From positions 62,001-126,000 of the forward strand of contig JACJID010000005.1 of NCBI GenBank assembly GCA_014138725.1: a stretch of 64,000 nucleotides of DNA, written 5' to 3'. The notes under the pieces are model-generated. The model did no database searches. It was given only the letters and a program-made list of their open reading frames with translations, and had not been told where the DNA came from. A program made the translations under genes and the position numbers. Positions within the stretch are counted from its first letter, which is position 1. Each line of letters opens with the position of its first letter. The stretch comes from Kutzneria viridogrisea (GTDB lineage: Bacteria; Actinomycetota; Actinomycetes; Mycobacteriales; Pseudonocardiaceae). Below, piece after piece: positions 16,122-26,504 of this stretch.

Positions 16122-16934
16122 TCACAAACTTTCTGAATTTCCTTCACATGTTCGGCGCGCGGCGGCCTCGATGCCGTCCAGGACGACCGCCAGTCCGACC
16201 TCGAAGGTCTCGCGGGCTTCTTGTTCCAGGTAGGGCACGGTCTCGTCGCGCATCTGGAAGGCGCCCTCGCTCTCCATGCGGGTCACCGTCGGGAATCGCT
16301 GCGCGAAGTCGGGCGCCACTTCGAGCAGCACGGCTGATCGCGCGTACCACCAGTCCTCGTCCGACACCCCGGTCGCCGTGAACGCGTGCCGCGACTCGGC
16401 GACCGTCTGCGCGGTGCCACGCACGAAGTGGAACAGCAGCCCGACCACCCGCCGCAGCACGTACGCGGGCAGCCCCGCACCGGACAGGACCGTGACCACG
16501 GTCTCCAGCATCCGGTACTCGTTGGGCCCCAGCACGGGACGCGCCTGCGAGACCTGGAGCACCCACGGGTGGCGCAGGTAGAACGCCCACGCGTCCTCGG
16601 CCCAGTTCGCCGCCGCCGCACGCCACCCGGCCGCCAGGTCGTACTCGGTGGGCAGTTCCGCCAGCACCCGGTCGTACATCAGGTCCAGCAGCTCGGCCTT
16701 GCTCGGCACGTAGGTGTAGAGCGCCATCGCGGTGCGGCCGAGCCGCTCGCCCACCGCCCGCATGGACAGCGCCGCCATGCCCTCGGCATCGGCCACCTCG
16801 ATGCCCGCCGCCACGATCGCGTCCACGCTCAGCCCCGGCTTCGGCCCGGGACCCGAACGCGTGCCCGCCGCCCCGCCCTGCCAGAGCAGTGCCATCGAGC
16901 GGCGCGCGTCACCCTGTGCGGCGTAGACGACCAC
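16122..16934 (-). CDS. TetR-family repressor
   Basis: About 270 residues. The GTG at 16934 has AAGGAG 6 nt upstream. An ATG at 16895 (MALLWQGG) is the alternative. The helix-turn-helix is at SMRAVGERLGRTAMALYTYV, followed by PSKAELLDLMYDRV and a large helical C-terminal ligand domain of the TetR_C_1 type. It is divergent from the UvrA-like gene across 73 bp and probably represses that gene until a drug-like ligand binds. Confidence 0.9.
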   Translation of the reverse strand: MVVYAAQGDARRSMALLWQGGAAGTRSGPGPKPGLSVDAIVAAGIEVADAEGMAALSMRAVGERLGRTAMALYTYVPSKAELLDLMYDRVLAELPTEYDLAAGWRAAAANWAEDAWAFYLRHPWVLQVSQARPVLGPNEYRMLETVVTVLSGAGLPAYVLRRVVGLLFHFVRGTAQTVAESRHAFTATGVSDEDWWYARSAVLLEVAPDFAQRFPTVTRMESEGAFQMRDETVPYLEQEARETFEVGLAVVLDGIEAAARRTCEGNSESL

Positions 16935-17007
16935 TTGCAACTCCTTACAGCATAAAGTAACTTCGTCGAGCCATCTCTATACGTCATAAACTATCAGGAG
17001 AGGGTGC
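16935..17007. promoter_or_regulatory. Divergent TetR / UvrA-like promoter region
   Basis: A short, A+T-rich gap. AAGTAACTT (16955-16963) is nearly palindromic and is a reasonable TetR operator half. The UvrA-like gene has CAGGAGAGG before its ATG. The exact promoter elements are not assigned. Confidence 0.45.
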
Positions 17008-19266
<2,259 letters not shown>

Positions 19267-19277
19267 GGGGATTTCCG

Positions 19278-20114
19278 TTGCTGGCAGTACCTGTTTCGCT
19301 CATCGAGGTCACCGAGGTGCGGCGGCTCACCCCGCACATGCTGCGCGTGAGCTTCTCCGGCCCCGGGCTGGACGAGTTCCCCACCTGGCCAGACCAGCAG
19401 CTGAAGCTGCTGTTCCCCCGCGAAGGGCAGACCGCGCCGCGACTGCCCGAGCAGGACCCCGAGGACGTCCTGCGCTGGTACCAGGCGTTCATGGCCATCC
19501 CCGAACCCGAGCGGCCCTGGATGCGCAGCTACACCGTGCGCGCCCACCATCCCGAGCGCGCCGTGATCGACATCGACTTCGTCCTGCACGAGCACGGCGG
19601 GCCCGCCACCCGCTGGGCGCTGGCCGCCAAGCCCGGTGACCTGCTCGGCCGGTACGGCCCCGCCGCCATCTACGCCCGTCCCCTCGGCAAGGCCGACACC
19701 CTGCTGCTGGCCGGTGACGAGACCGCACTGCCCGCCATCGGCTCCCTGCTCGAATCCCTGCCCGACACCGCACACGCCCTCGTCTTCGTCGAGGTGCGCG
19801 ACGCCGCCGAGGAGTTGCCGCTCACCAGCCCGGCCTCCGTGGACCTGCACTGGCTGCACCGCGGGTCCACGCCAGCCGGGCACAGCACCCTGTTGCTCGA
19901 TGCCTTGCGCGCCACCGAGTTCCCCAGCGGCTCCCTGTTCGCCTGGATCGCCGGCGAGGCCGGATCCGTCCGCGCCCTGCGCCGCCACCTCGTCACCGAC
20001 CGCGGCGTGGACCGCAAGTCCGTGGACTTCACCGGCTACTGGCGGCTGAGCCTGAGCCAGGACGACGCCCCCACCGCCGAGGACCTCGCCGAGGCCCAGG
20101 AACGCACCGCTTAG
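19278..20114 (+). CDS. Siderophore-interacting protein (FAD/NAD(P)H ferric reductase)
   Basis: 278 residues. TTG start at 19278 behind AGGGGGAT, 11 bp after the UvrA-like stop, so the two are cotranscribed. The N-terminal FAD-binding barrel contains the MRSYTVRAHHP motif, followed by DIDFVLHEHGGPATRWA and the NAD(P)H-binding SIP domain (LLLAGDETALPAIGSLLE), ending VDFTGYWR. Members reduce ferric siderophores in the cytosol. Its place in an operon with a drug-resistance ATPase is odd; it may reductively handle a drug or metal complex. Specificity is unknown. Confidence 0.88.
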   Translation: MLAVPVSLIEVTEVRRLTPHMLRVSFSGPGLDEFPTWPDQQLKLLFPREGQTAPRLPEQDPEDVLRWYQAFMAIPEPERPWMRSYTVRAHHPERAVIDIDFVLHEHGGPATRWALAAKPGDLLGRYGPAAIYARPLGKADTLLLAGDETALPAIGSLLESLPDTAHALVFVEVRDAAEELPLTSPASVDLHWLHRGSTPAGHSTLLLDALRATEFPSGSLFAWIAGEAGSVRALRRHLVTDRGVDRKSVDFTGYWRLSLSQDDAPTAEDLAEAQERTA

Positions 20115-20230
20115 CCAGCTCTCGGGTGGCAGCAATGCCCAAGGGCAGTCCCCAAAATCCGGGAGAGGCCGGCGCTCGCCGTGACTAGCGTGGATCTTGA
20201 AATCGACGAGGTGAGTGCCCAGGGGTGGAC

Positions 20231-20944
20231 ATGGCCGACCGACGTGCCTGGCTGGACGTGCCCTATCAGGAGAAGGACGCGGCCAAGGCTCTGGGCGCGC
20301 GCTGGGACGCCGCGGCGAAGCGGTGGTACGCACCACGCCCAGGCATCGCGGGGCTGGCGCGCTGGGAGGCGTTGCCCGAGGTGCCTGACCTGCTTCCCGG
20401 TGAGGATCGGACTTTCGGTTCCGGGTTGTTCGTCGACCTGGTGCCGAGGTCGTGCTGGTTCACCAACGTCCGCTCGTGCGTGGACCAGCGGGATTGGGAA
20501 AGGCTGCGGCGCATGGTCGTTCAGCGTGCCCAGAGTCGCTGCGAAGCGTGCGGCCGTGCCGAGGACAGACCGTCTCGGCGTTGGCTGGAGGTACACGAAC
20601 GTTGGGCGTATGACGAACACGCGCGCGTTCAGTCGCTACGCAGACTTATCTGCCTGTGCACGGACTGCCATCGGAGCACGCATTTCGGGCTGGCCCAGGT
20701 CATGGGACTCGCGGACCAGGCGTTCACACACCTCATGGCCGTCGCGCGCATGTCCCAGTCCCAAGCCGACGAGCACGTCCGCCAGGCGTTCCGGTTGTGG
20801 GAACAGCGATCCCGCACGGCGTGGACGCTCAACCTCGACATGCTCACGCACGCAGGCGTGACGATCGTCCCGCCGCCTGGCGCCGCGAGTCGCCCTGGCA
20901 TCGCCGAACGTGTGCTCGGCGAAACCCGCGAACGCACCTCTTAG
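20231..20944 (+). CDS. DUF5710 protein with HNH-like zinc site
   Basis: About 237 residues. The ATG at 20231 is favoured over the GTG at 20225 because AGGGG is correctly spaced. The N-terminal DUF5710 module (WLDVPYQEKDAAKALGARWD, then KRWYAP) occurs in primase- or nuclease-linked proteins. The central region CEACGRAE, LEVHERWAYDE and CLCTDCHRSTHFG looks like a Cys4-type HNH nuclease fold with HERW as the first histidine. A DNA-processing role is inferred. The stop codon overlaps the stop of the convergent BBE oxidase by 4 bp. Confidence 0.65.
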   Translation: MADRRAWLDVPYQEKDAAKALGARWDAAAKRWYAPRPGIAGLARWEALPEVPDLLPGEDRTFGSGLFVDLVPRSCWFTNVRSCVDQRDWERLRRMVVQRAQSRCEACGRAEDRPSRRWLEVHERWAYDEHARVQSLRRLICLCTDCHRSTHFGLAQVMGLADQAFTHLMAVARMSQSQADEHVRQAFRLWEQRSRTAWTLNLDMLTHAGVTIVPPPGAASRPGIAERVLGETRERTS

Positions 20945-22398
20945 CCGACAAGTCCTTGCGGGAAGGCGAAAACCCGGTCCGGGTCGTACCGGCGAGCCGC
21001 TCGGCGCAGCCTCGGCAGGCTCGCTCCGTAGTAGGCGTGCGCCCAGTCGGGCATCTGCGGGTCCATGTAGTTCACGTAGCCGGTGGCCCCCGTGTGCCGG
21101 GTCAGCTCGTCACGGACCTGGCCCACGGTGTGCCGGACCGTCGGCTCGTCACCGGCCGCGCCGCCCACGTCGTGCAGCACCTGGATGATCGACAGGGCAG
21201 CACGGTGTGGGTACGCCGACTCGCCCCTGCCCACGGCCCCGCCGAGCGTGTCGAAGATCGTGTAGAGCCCGGCGGGGCCGGTGATCAGGTCGGCCACCGC
21301 CTGCGGGTCACGCAGCGGGGCGGTCAGCATGCGCGAGGCGCCCACGTAGGAGTTGCGCGGGTAGCCGCCGACCTGGCCGCCCCAGCTCGGACGGCAGCTC
21401 GCGCCGCCCAGGTCCGCGCAGCCCGCGAAGTGCTGCATGGCCTGCACGTGAGTCAGGTCCTGCTCCTCGCGGGTGAGCGGCTGGCTGCCGATCCTGCGGA
21501 TCAGGTCGTCCACCCACGGCCGGGCCTGGCGCGCGGTGCCCACGAAGCAGCCCTCCGCGGCGAACGTGGCAGCACCGCCGCCGGGCACGCCCAGGGCCGC
21601 CGACATCTCGTCGGGCAGCGTCGGGATCCAGTCCTGCCACGCCGCGAGCATCGCGCCGACCGCACTGATCGGGAGCGTCAGCGTGAACACCGAGGCCTCG
21701 CGCGCGGGCGCCGTGCTGAAGGTGAAGGACGTGACCACTCCGAGGTTGCCGCCACCCCCGCCGCGCAACGCCCAGAACAGCTCCGGCTCAGAACCCGGTG
21801 CGGCGGTCCGCAGGCAGCCGTCCGGCGTCACCACCCGCATCGAGGTCACCCGGTCGCAGGTCAGCCCGTACTTGCGGCTGAGCACCCCGATACCGCCGCC
21901 GAGGGTCAGCCCGCCGACGCCCACCGTCGCGCAGGTGCCACCCGGTAGCGCCCGGCCCACCTTGCCCAGCTCCGTGTAGACCTCACCCAGCAGGGCTCCG
22001 CCACCGACCACGGCACGCCCACCCGGCAGTGGGTCCACCGAGTTCAGCGCCCGCAGGTCGATCACCAGCCCGCCGTCGGGCGAGGAGTACCCCGCGTAGC
22101 TGTGACCGCCCGCCCGCGCCGCCACCGGGATCCGGTTCGCCGCCGCGAACTCCACGCACGCCTGCACATCCTCCGCCCGCACGCAGCGCGCCACCGCCGC
22201 CGGGCGCTGCCGGTCGTACAGCCTGAGGTAGCCGGTGCTCACCTGCTCGTAGCCTGCGTCACCCGGTAGCAGGACCGGACCCGACATCCGTGCCCGCAGC
22301 CTCTCCCAGCGCGGTCCGCCCCCTGCCGCCCCACTCGTGCCGAGCACTGCCGCGCCCGCCCCCAGCACCTGCAGGAACCTGCGCCGGTCCACCGTCAT
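20941..22398 (-). CDS. Tat-exported BBE-type FAD oxidase
   Basis: 485 residues beginning MTVDRRRFLQVLG, a twin-arginine signal. The FAD_binding_4 domain contains RAGGHSYAGYS, with the histidine used for 8-alpha attachment, and GGTCATVGVGGLTLGGGIG, with the cysteine used for 6-S attachment, so FAD may be bicovalent. The C-terminal BBE segment (NYMDPQMPDWAHAYYG, RYDPDRVF) is complete. Family members oxidise sugars or reticuline-like alkaloids and secondary metabolites. The frame is open upstream to 22788 but that part runs into tRNA genes. The substrate is unknown. Confidence 0.88.
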   Translation of the reverse strand: MTVDRRRFLQVLGAGAAVLGTSGAAGGGPRWERLRARMSGPVLLPGDAGYEQVSTGYLRLYDRQRPAAVARCVRAEDVQACVEFAAANRIPVAARAGGHSYAGYSSPDGGLVIDLRALNSVDPLPGGRAVVGGGALLGEVYTELGKVGRALPGGTCATVGVGGLTLGGGIGVLSRKYGLTCDRVTSMRVVTPDGCLRTAAPGSEPELFWALRGGGGGNLGVVTSFTFSTAPAREASVFTLTLPISAVGAMLAAWQDWIPTLPDEMSAALGVPGGGAATFAAEGCFVGTARQARPWVDDLIRRIGSQPLTREEQDLTHVQAMQHFAGCADLGGASCRPSWGGQVGGYPRNSYVGASRMLTAPLRDPQAVADLITGPAGLYTIFDTLGGAVGRGESAYPHRAALSIIQVLHDVGGAAGDEPTVRHTVGQVRDELTRHTGATGYVNYMDPQMPDWAHAYYGASLPRLRRAARRYDPDRVFAFPQGLVG

Positions 22399-22528
22399 CG
22401 ATCCGCTCCCCCCGGACGTCAACCGATGCCGCACAGTGAAGCAGTCCCTGACACTCCACCTGTCGCGTTCGCCGGAACTCCACCCAAGAAGGCGCCCCCG
22501 CCAGGCGGCCGAAGCCGCGCCGATCCGG

Positions 22529-22580
22529 GAGTCCAGGGGGCGGAGCCCTCCTGGCTTGGGGCGTCGGGCGTGAGCCCCAC
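22529..22580. repeat. GC-rich hairpin repeat near tRNA-Arg
   Basis: It contains the CCAGG...GGGC...GCCC...CCTGG hairpin (22533-22554) followed by CTTGGGGC, as in the tRNA-Ser tandem repeat at 29311-29533. It lies 3' of the tRNA genes on the minus strand. Confidence 0.55.
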
Positions 22581-22591
22581 AACAATGAAGC

Positions 22592-22628
22592 GAGGCCCCT
22601 GTTTGCGATCTCCGCAAACAGGGGCCTC
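22592..22628 (-). terminator. Terminator of the tRNA-Ser/tRNA-Arg transcript
   Basis: A perfect 16-bp stem (22592-22607 and 22613-22628) with a 5-nt loop begins 10 bp past the tRNA-Arg 3' end on the minus strand. Confidence 0.85.
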
Positions 22629-22637
22629 CGCCTCGCG

Positions 22638-22710
22638 TGCGCCCGAAGGGATTCGAACCCCTAACCTTCTGATCCGTAGTCAGATGCTCTATCCGTTGAG
22701 CTACGGGCGC
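22638..22710 (-). tRNA. tRNA-Arg (anticodon ACG)
   Basis: Read on the minus strand it gives a complete cloverleaf: acceptor GCGCCCG paired with the 3' CGGGCGC, TAGCTCAACGGATAGAGCA D-arm, anticodon loop CTACGGA within the TCTGA/TCAGA stem, and GGTTCGAATCC T-arm. The discriminator base is A and CCA is not encoded. It follows tRNA-Ser by 35 bp and should be cotranscribed with it. Confidence 0.95.
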
Positions 22711-22745
22711 GTGTTCAGTTGTCGCCTGACCGAAGTCAGACGTCG

Positions 22746-22835
22746 CGGAGGCTCCGGGATTTGAACCCGGGATGGGCGATAAACCCAAACCGCATTAGCA
22801 GTGCGGCGCCATAGACCAGACTAGGCGAAGCCTCC
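22746..22835 (-). tRNA. tRNA-Ser (anticodon GCT)
   Basis: A 90-nt class II tRNA on the minus strand. Acceptor GGAGGCT pairs at the 3' end, the anticodon stem-loop is CCGCACTGCTAATGCGG with anticodon GCT, a long variable arm follows, and the T-arm is GGGTTCAAATCCC. The discriminator is G. Confidence 0.95.
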
Positions 22836-23104
22836 CGGAGCCCTCGGCTACCGTCGATAAGACTACACAACATGTCCTCAAGAACCAAAACGGCCCCCTG
22901 ACAACGCCGCTACCTGCGCTGATGCCCCGATCGGGGGCAGGGGGACACGCATCGCTACTGGATCGATGCCCAGTGCGGGGCCGACGCTCGGCGGTAGACC
23001 CGGCCTGCACGGCTTGGTTAGCGTGGCCACAGCCCGATCTTCGACACGGACTAGCGTGCTCACGAGGTGTGCCGTCCGTCACGAGGTGTGAAAGAGGAGC
23101 AGGA
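22836..23104. promoter_or_regulatory. Upstream region of scoAB with a 12-bp direct repeat
   Basis: TCACGAGGTGTG occurs at 23060-23071 and again at 23079-23090, 19 bp apart, immediately before the AAGAGGAGC ribosome site. A TAGCGT (-10-like) is at 23052-23057. The pair of direct repeats is a candidate activator or repressor site for scoAB. The left part also carries the promoter of the divergent tRNA transcript. Confidence 0.45.
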
Positions 23105-23857
23105 ATGGACAAGGTTCGGCCCTCCGCCGCTGACGCGATCAGCGACCTACCCGCGGGGGCGAGCGTGGCCGTGGGCGGTTTCGGGTTGTGCGGTATTCCC
23201 AGCGACCTGATCCGCGCGGTGCACGGTGCGGGCGTTGACGGCCTGCGAGTGGTGTCCAACAACTGCGGGGTCGACGACTGGGGCCTTGGCATTCTGCTGC
23301 GCGATCGTCGGATCGAGCGGATGACCAGCTCGTACGTCGGGGAGAACAAGGAGTTCGCCCGCCAGTACCTGTCCGGGGAGCTGGAGGTCGAGCTGGTGCC
23401 CCAGGGCACGCTCGCCGAACGGCTGCGCGCGGGCGGCTGCGGAATCCCGGCGTTCTTCACGCCCGCGGGTGGCGGCACGATGATCGCCGAGGGCGGGCTG
23501 CCGTGGCGCTACGACTCCACCGGAGGCGTGGCCGTGGCCTCACCCGCCAAGGAGGTGCGCACCTTCGGCGACCGCGAGTACGTGCTGGAGGAGGCGATCG
23601 TCACCGACTTCGCGCTGGTCCGCGCGGCCAAGGGCGACCGGCACGGCAACCTCGTGTTCGACAAGACCGCGATGAACTTCAACCCGCTGTGCGCCATGGC
23701 CGGCAAGGTCACCGTGGCCGAGGTCGAGGAGCTGGTGGAGCCGGGCGAGCTGGACCCCGAGCAGGTCCACCTGCCCGGCATCTTCGTGCAGCGGGTGGTC
23801 GTGGTGACCGACAGCGAGAAGCGGATCGAGCGCCGTACCGTGCGGGAGGCCCAGTAA
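23105..23857 (+). CDS. scoA: 3-oxoacid CoA-transferase subunit A
   Basis: 250 residues. The family start [20 protein letters not shown] is followed by the glycine-rich [14 protein letters not shown] loop and the [13 protein letters not shown] region. With subunit B it transfers CoA between succinyl-CoA and acetoacetate (or a related 3-oxoacid) in the cytosol, linking ketone and aromatic degradation to the TCA cycle. GAGGAG lies close upstream. The stop overlaps the scoB start as TAATG. Confidence 0.94.
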   Translation: MDKVRPSAADAISDLPAGASVAVGGFGLCGIPSDLIRAVHGAGVDGLRVVSNNCGVDDWGLGILLRDRRIERMTSSYVGENKEFARQYLSGELEVELVPQGTLAERLRAGGCGIPAFFTPAGGGTMIAEGGLPWRYDSTGGVAVASPAKEVRTFGDREYVLEEAIVTDFALVRAAKGDRHGNLVFDKTAMNFNPLCAMAGKVTVAEVEELVEPGELDPEQVHLPGIFVQRVVVVTDSEKRIERRTVREAQ

Positions 23858-24501
23858 TGGCTTGGAACAGGCAGGAAATCGCGGCCAGGGCGGCGGCTGA
23901 GCTGTCCGACGGCCAGTACGTGAACCTGGGCATCGGGCTGCCCACGCTGGTGCCGAACTACCTACCCGAGGGCGTCACGGTCATCCTGCACAGCGAGAAC
24001 GGCATCCTGGGCACCGGTCCCTACCCGACCGAGGACGCCATCGACCCGGACCTGATCAACGCGGGCAAGGAGACCGTCACGGTGCTGCCCGGCGCCGCGT
24101 TCTTCGACTCGGCGCTGTCCTTCGGCATGATCCGCGGCGGGCACATCGACATCGCGATCCTGGGCGCCATGCAGGTGTCCGCCAGGGGTGACCTGTCGAA
24201 CTGGGCCATTCCCGGCAAGCTGATCAAGGGCATGGGCGGGGCCATGGACCTGGTGCACGGTGCGGGCCGGGTCATCGTGATCATGGAGCACGTGGCCAAG
24301 GACGGCTCGCCGAAGATCCTCAACGAGTGCACCCTGCCGTACACCGGACGGGGGGTTGTGCAGCGCATCATCACCGACCTCGCGGTGCTCGACGTGACCC
24401 CGCAGGGCCTGGAGCTGGTGGAACTCGCCCCCGGCGTGACCGTGGACGAGGTCCGCGCGGCCACCGAACCGGAACTGCTGGTGCCCGCGACCCTGGCCTG
24501 A
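23857..24501 (+). CDS. scoB: 3-oxoacid CoA-transferase subunit B
   Basis: 214 residues. The catalytic glutamate is in the SENG motif (HSENGILG, about 47-54), which forms the covalent CoA thioester. [17 protein letters not shown] is the typical N-terminal signature, and [15 protein letters not shown] and [19 protein letters not shown] are also conserved. The start ATG overlaps the scoA stop by one base. Both subunits are full length. Confidence 0.95.
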   Translation: MAWNRQEIAARAAAELSDGQYVNLGIGLPTLVPNYLPEGVTVILHSENGILGTGPYPTEDAIDPDLINAGKETVTVLPGAAFFDSALSFGMIRGGHIDIAILGAMQVSARGDLSNWAIPGKLIKGMGGAMDLVHGAGRVIVIMEHVAKDGSPKILNECTLPYTGRGVVQRIITDLAVLDVTPQGLELVELAPGVTVDEVRAATEPELLVPATLA

Positions 24502-24627
24502 GGGCCAGTTGTCCACAGGCGCCGAGTTGTCCACAGGCAGCCCCCAACCAAGATCCACTAGCCGCGCTGGCGGGTAGACTGGAGCTGGGGGACGCCCCCC
24601 TGAGGAGTGGCGGGGGCTGCCTGGTGG
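24502..24627. repeat. Dispersed intergenic element, copy B, with two DnaA-box-like 9-mers
   Basis: TTGTCCACA occurs at 24509-24517 and 24527-24535, exactly 18 bp apart as in copy A. AAGATCCACT, GGGTAGACTGG, GACGCCCCCCTG and GGAGTGGCGGGGG follow in the same order. Again it fills the gap between two convergent stop codons (scoB and the EspG gene). Confidence 0.6.
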
Positions 24628-25383
24628 TCAGGAGCTCAGCACGGGGCCGATCAGTTCGGTGATCATCGTGTCGAGGCGCTCGTGGTCCATCGGCAGCACG
24701 GTGACCCACTCGCCGCGGCGACGCAGCCCGTACCGGCCCCGCGCGGTGTCCAGCCAGGTCAGCGGCTCGGGTTCCCGCACGAGGCCGCCGAAGCGGTCAC
24801 GGCTGGTAGCGCTGGCCTGGCCACCGCCGAGGCGTCCGGTGAGCGCGCGCAGCAGGGTCTGCGCCTCCTGGGCGGGCACCCCGGCGGCCCGCAGCACGTG
24901 CAGGAACGCCTCGTCGCCCTCTGCGGCACCGGCCTGGCACGCCTCGCGGTAGTCGGCCAGCGCCAGGGTCACGGCGTGGCCCTCACCGGCCTGGCGCGGC
25001 GGCACGACCTCCAGCACGGCGCGCACCACGGTGTCGGCGCTGATCGGGGTCAGCCACACCCGGCCGTCCACGAGCACGGCGACCACCTCGGGGGTGACCA
25101 TCGCCCGGCCGGCGCCCTCCCGGCCGGAGAACACGAGGTCCACCGAGTAGGGCGGGTCGGCGAGCGCGGTCAGCGCGGCGAGCAGGTCGTCAGCGGGACC
25201 GCGGACCACACCGAGCCCTCGGCCGCTCAGCGACTCCGAGGCCTGCGCCACGAGGCGTTCGCGGTCCTCGGCGGTCGGCCCGATGTGCGGTACCAGCAGC
25301 GGGGTCGGCGGTTCGGGCAGGCGCATCGCCCACCACAGCAGGAAGAGCTCGGCCTCGCTCAGCTCGATGCGGCGCTCAGCCAC
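24628..25383 (-). CDS. EspG-type ESX secretion-associated protein
   Basis: 251 residues. ELSEAELFLLWWAMRLPEPP at the N-terminus, the ADPPYSVDLVFSGREG strand, VRAVLEVVPP and the C-terminal RGRYGLRRRGEWVTVLPMD, then RLDTMITEL, match the EspG family. EspG proteins are cytosolic chaperones that bind PE/PPE substrates of type VII (ESX) secretion. No EccC, EsxA or PPE gene is in the window, so it is an orphan or the system lies elsewhere. It overlaps the 89-residue protein by 8 bp, indicating coupling. Confidence 0.78.
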   Translation of the reverse strand: MAERRIELSEAELFLLWWAMRLPEPPTPLLVPHIGPTAEDRERLVAQASESLSGRGLGVVRGPADDLLAALTALADPPYSVDLVFSGREGAGRAMVTPEVVAVLVDGRVWLTPISADTVVRAVLEVVPPRQAGEGHAVTLALADYREACQAGAAEGDEAFLHVLRAAGVPAQEAQTLLRALTGRLGGGQASATSRDRFGGLVREPEPLTWLDTARGRYGLRRRGEWVTVLPMDHERLDTMITELIGPVLSS

Positions 25384-25645
25384 GGCGCAACCGCTGCACG
25401 GTCAGCGCCGCTTGCAGGTGTGCCTGGTACTGCCGGTCGAGCCGCCAGAAGTGGTTCTCCAGCAACAGTTCTGCCGATTGCCACGCCCATTCGGGCCGGT
25501 TTTCGGGCACTGTGAAAGGGTCCTCGACCCGCACCGGCGCGGGCAGCCTTCCGTGTCCGGCCGCGATCCGGTGCAGCGTCTCGTGCGGGAACACCATCCA
25601 GTCCACAGGGGACGCTTCGACCCCGGTGCGCGATTGCCCTTCCAC
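25376..25645 (-). CDS. Small protein coupled to EspG
   Basis: 89 residues, or about 73 if the internal ATG at MVFPHETLHRI is used. Trp and aromatic residues are enriched (EWAWQSAELL, NHFWRLDRQYQAHLQ), with a long amphipathic C-terminal helix. I recognise no family. Its 8-bp overlap with the EspG gene suggests it is part of the same ESX-linked unit, perhaps a substrate or adaptor; that is inference. Confidence 0.5.
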   Translation of the reverse strand: MEGQSRTGVEASPVDWMVFPHETLHRIAAGHGRLPAPVRVEDPFTVPENRPEWAWQSAELLLENHFWRLDRQYQAHLQAALTVQRLRRG

Positions 25646-25687
25646 AGCACCGGACTTTATCGACTGCGCGTCCCCCGTGGAGGTGAA

Positions 25688-26374
25688 TCAGCGCAGGTGC
25701 GAGTCGAACCAGTTCAAGGTCCGCTGCCACGCCTCGGCGGCGGCCTGGTGGTCGGTGTCGAAGCGGTGGTTGGCGTCGGCGAAGCGCACCACGTCGGTGG
25801 CCACGGGAGCCGCCGCGGCGGCCTCGCGCAGCTTCTCGACCTCCTCGACGGACACGGCCTCGTCCTTGTCCCCGTAGATGCCCAGCCACGGGCAGCTCAG
25901 CTCGCCCGCGACCTCGACCAGCGCGGGCAGGCCCTCGGCGAGCGGGCTGAGGATGCCCCCACCGGCCACGCTGACCGCGGCGCCCAGCGCCCGCCGGGTC
26001 GCGACCACCAGCGCGGCGGTGCCGCCGAGGTCGAACCCGATGACCCCGATCCGGTCGGCGGTGATGCCCCGCTGGGCGAGCCACACGCAGGCCACGTCCA
26101 CGTCGGCCAGTGCCGCCTCACCGGACAGCGTGTCCAGCCGCTCGCGCACGGCGTCGGCGGGCAGCTCGTCGGCCTCCTCGTACAGATGCGGCGCGGCCAC
26201 CAGCCAGCCCTCAGCGGCGAGGGTGCCCACCAGCAGGCGCACTGTGTCGGTGACCCCCAGCGCCTCGTGCAGCACGACGAGACCGCCCCGCGCGGTACCG
26301 TCCGGCTCGGCGACGGTCACACGCAGCTCACGGCCATCGGTCAACGACAGGATCTCAGTCCTGGTGTCCCTCAT
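25688..26374 (-). CDS. Dienelactone hydrolase family protein with Asp nucleophile position
   Basis: About 228 residues from the ATG at 26374; an upstream GTG adds four residues. Alpha/beta-hydrolase fold. The nucleophile elbow, GFCFGG-like with Cys in dienelactone hydrolases, reads GVIGFDLGG (Asp115 in this numbering). An aspartate follows GIYGDKDE (Asp169/171) and the histidine is in FADANHRFD (His203). Asp nucleophiles are known in dehalogenases and epoxide hydrolases of the fold, so the activity may differ from lactone hydrolysis. No signal peptide. It sits alone between unrelated minus-strand genes. Confidence 0.82.
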   Translation of the reverse strand: MRDTRTEILSLTDGRELRVTVAEPDGTARGGLVVLHEALGVTDTVRLLVGTLAAEGWLVAAPHLYEEADELPADAVRERLDTLSGEAALADVDVACVWLAQRGITADRIGVIGFDLGGTAALVVATRRALGAAVSVAGGGILSPLAEGLPALVEVAGELSCPWLGIYGDKDEAVSVEEVEKLREAAAAAPVATDVVRFADANHRFDTDHQAAAEAWQRTLNWFDSHLR

Positions 26375-26504
26375 ACCGCCACCCAACCACGCTGGGGTGA
26401 ACTCCAGTCAACGTGACCAACCCTACGGATCAACTATCACTCCCTCGGTGCTCGCCTGGCGTGGGTTTTCCCGCCAGCCTGGGCCGTTCGCCGCAGCAAC
26501 GGCA

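Noticed and set aside
22399-22788. N-terminal extension of the BBE oxidase
   Set aside because: It overlaps tRNA genes and a terminator, while the twin-arginine start at 22398 is typical.
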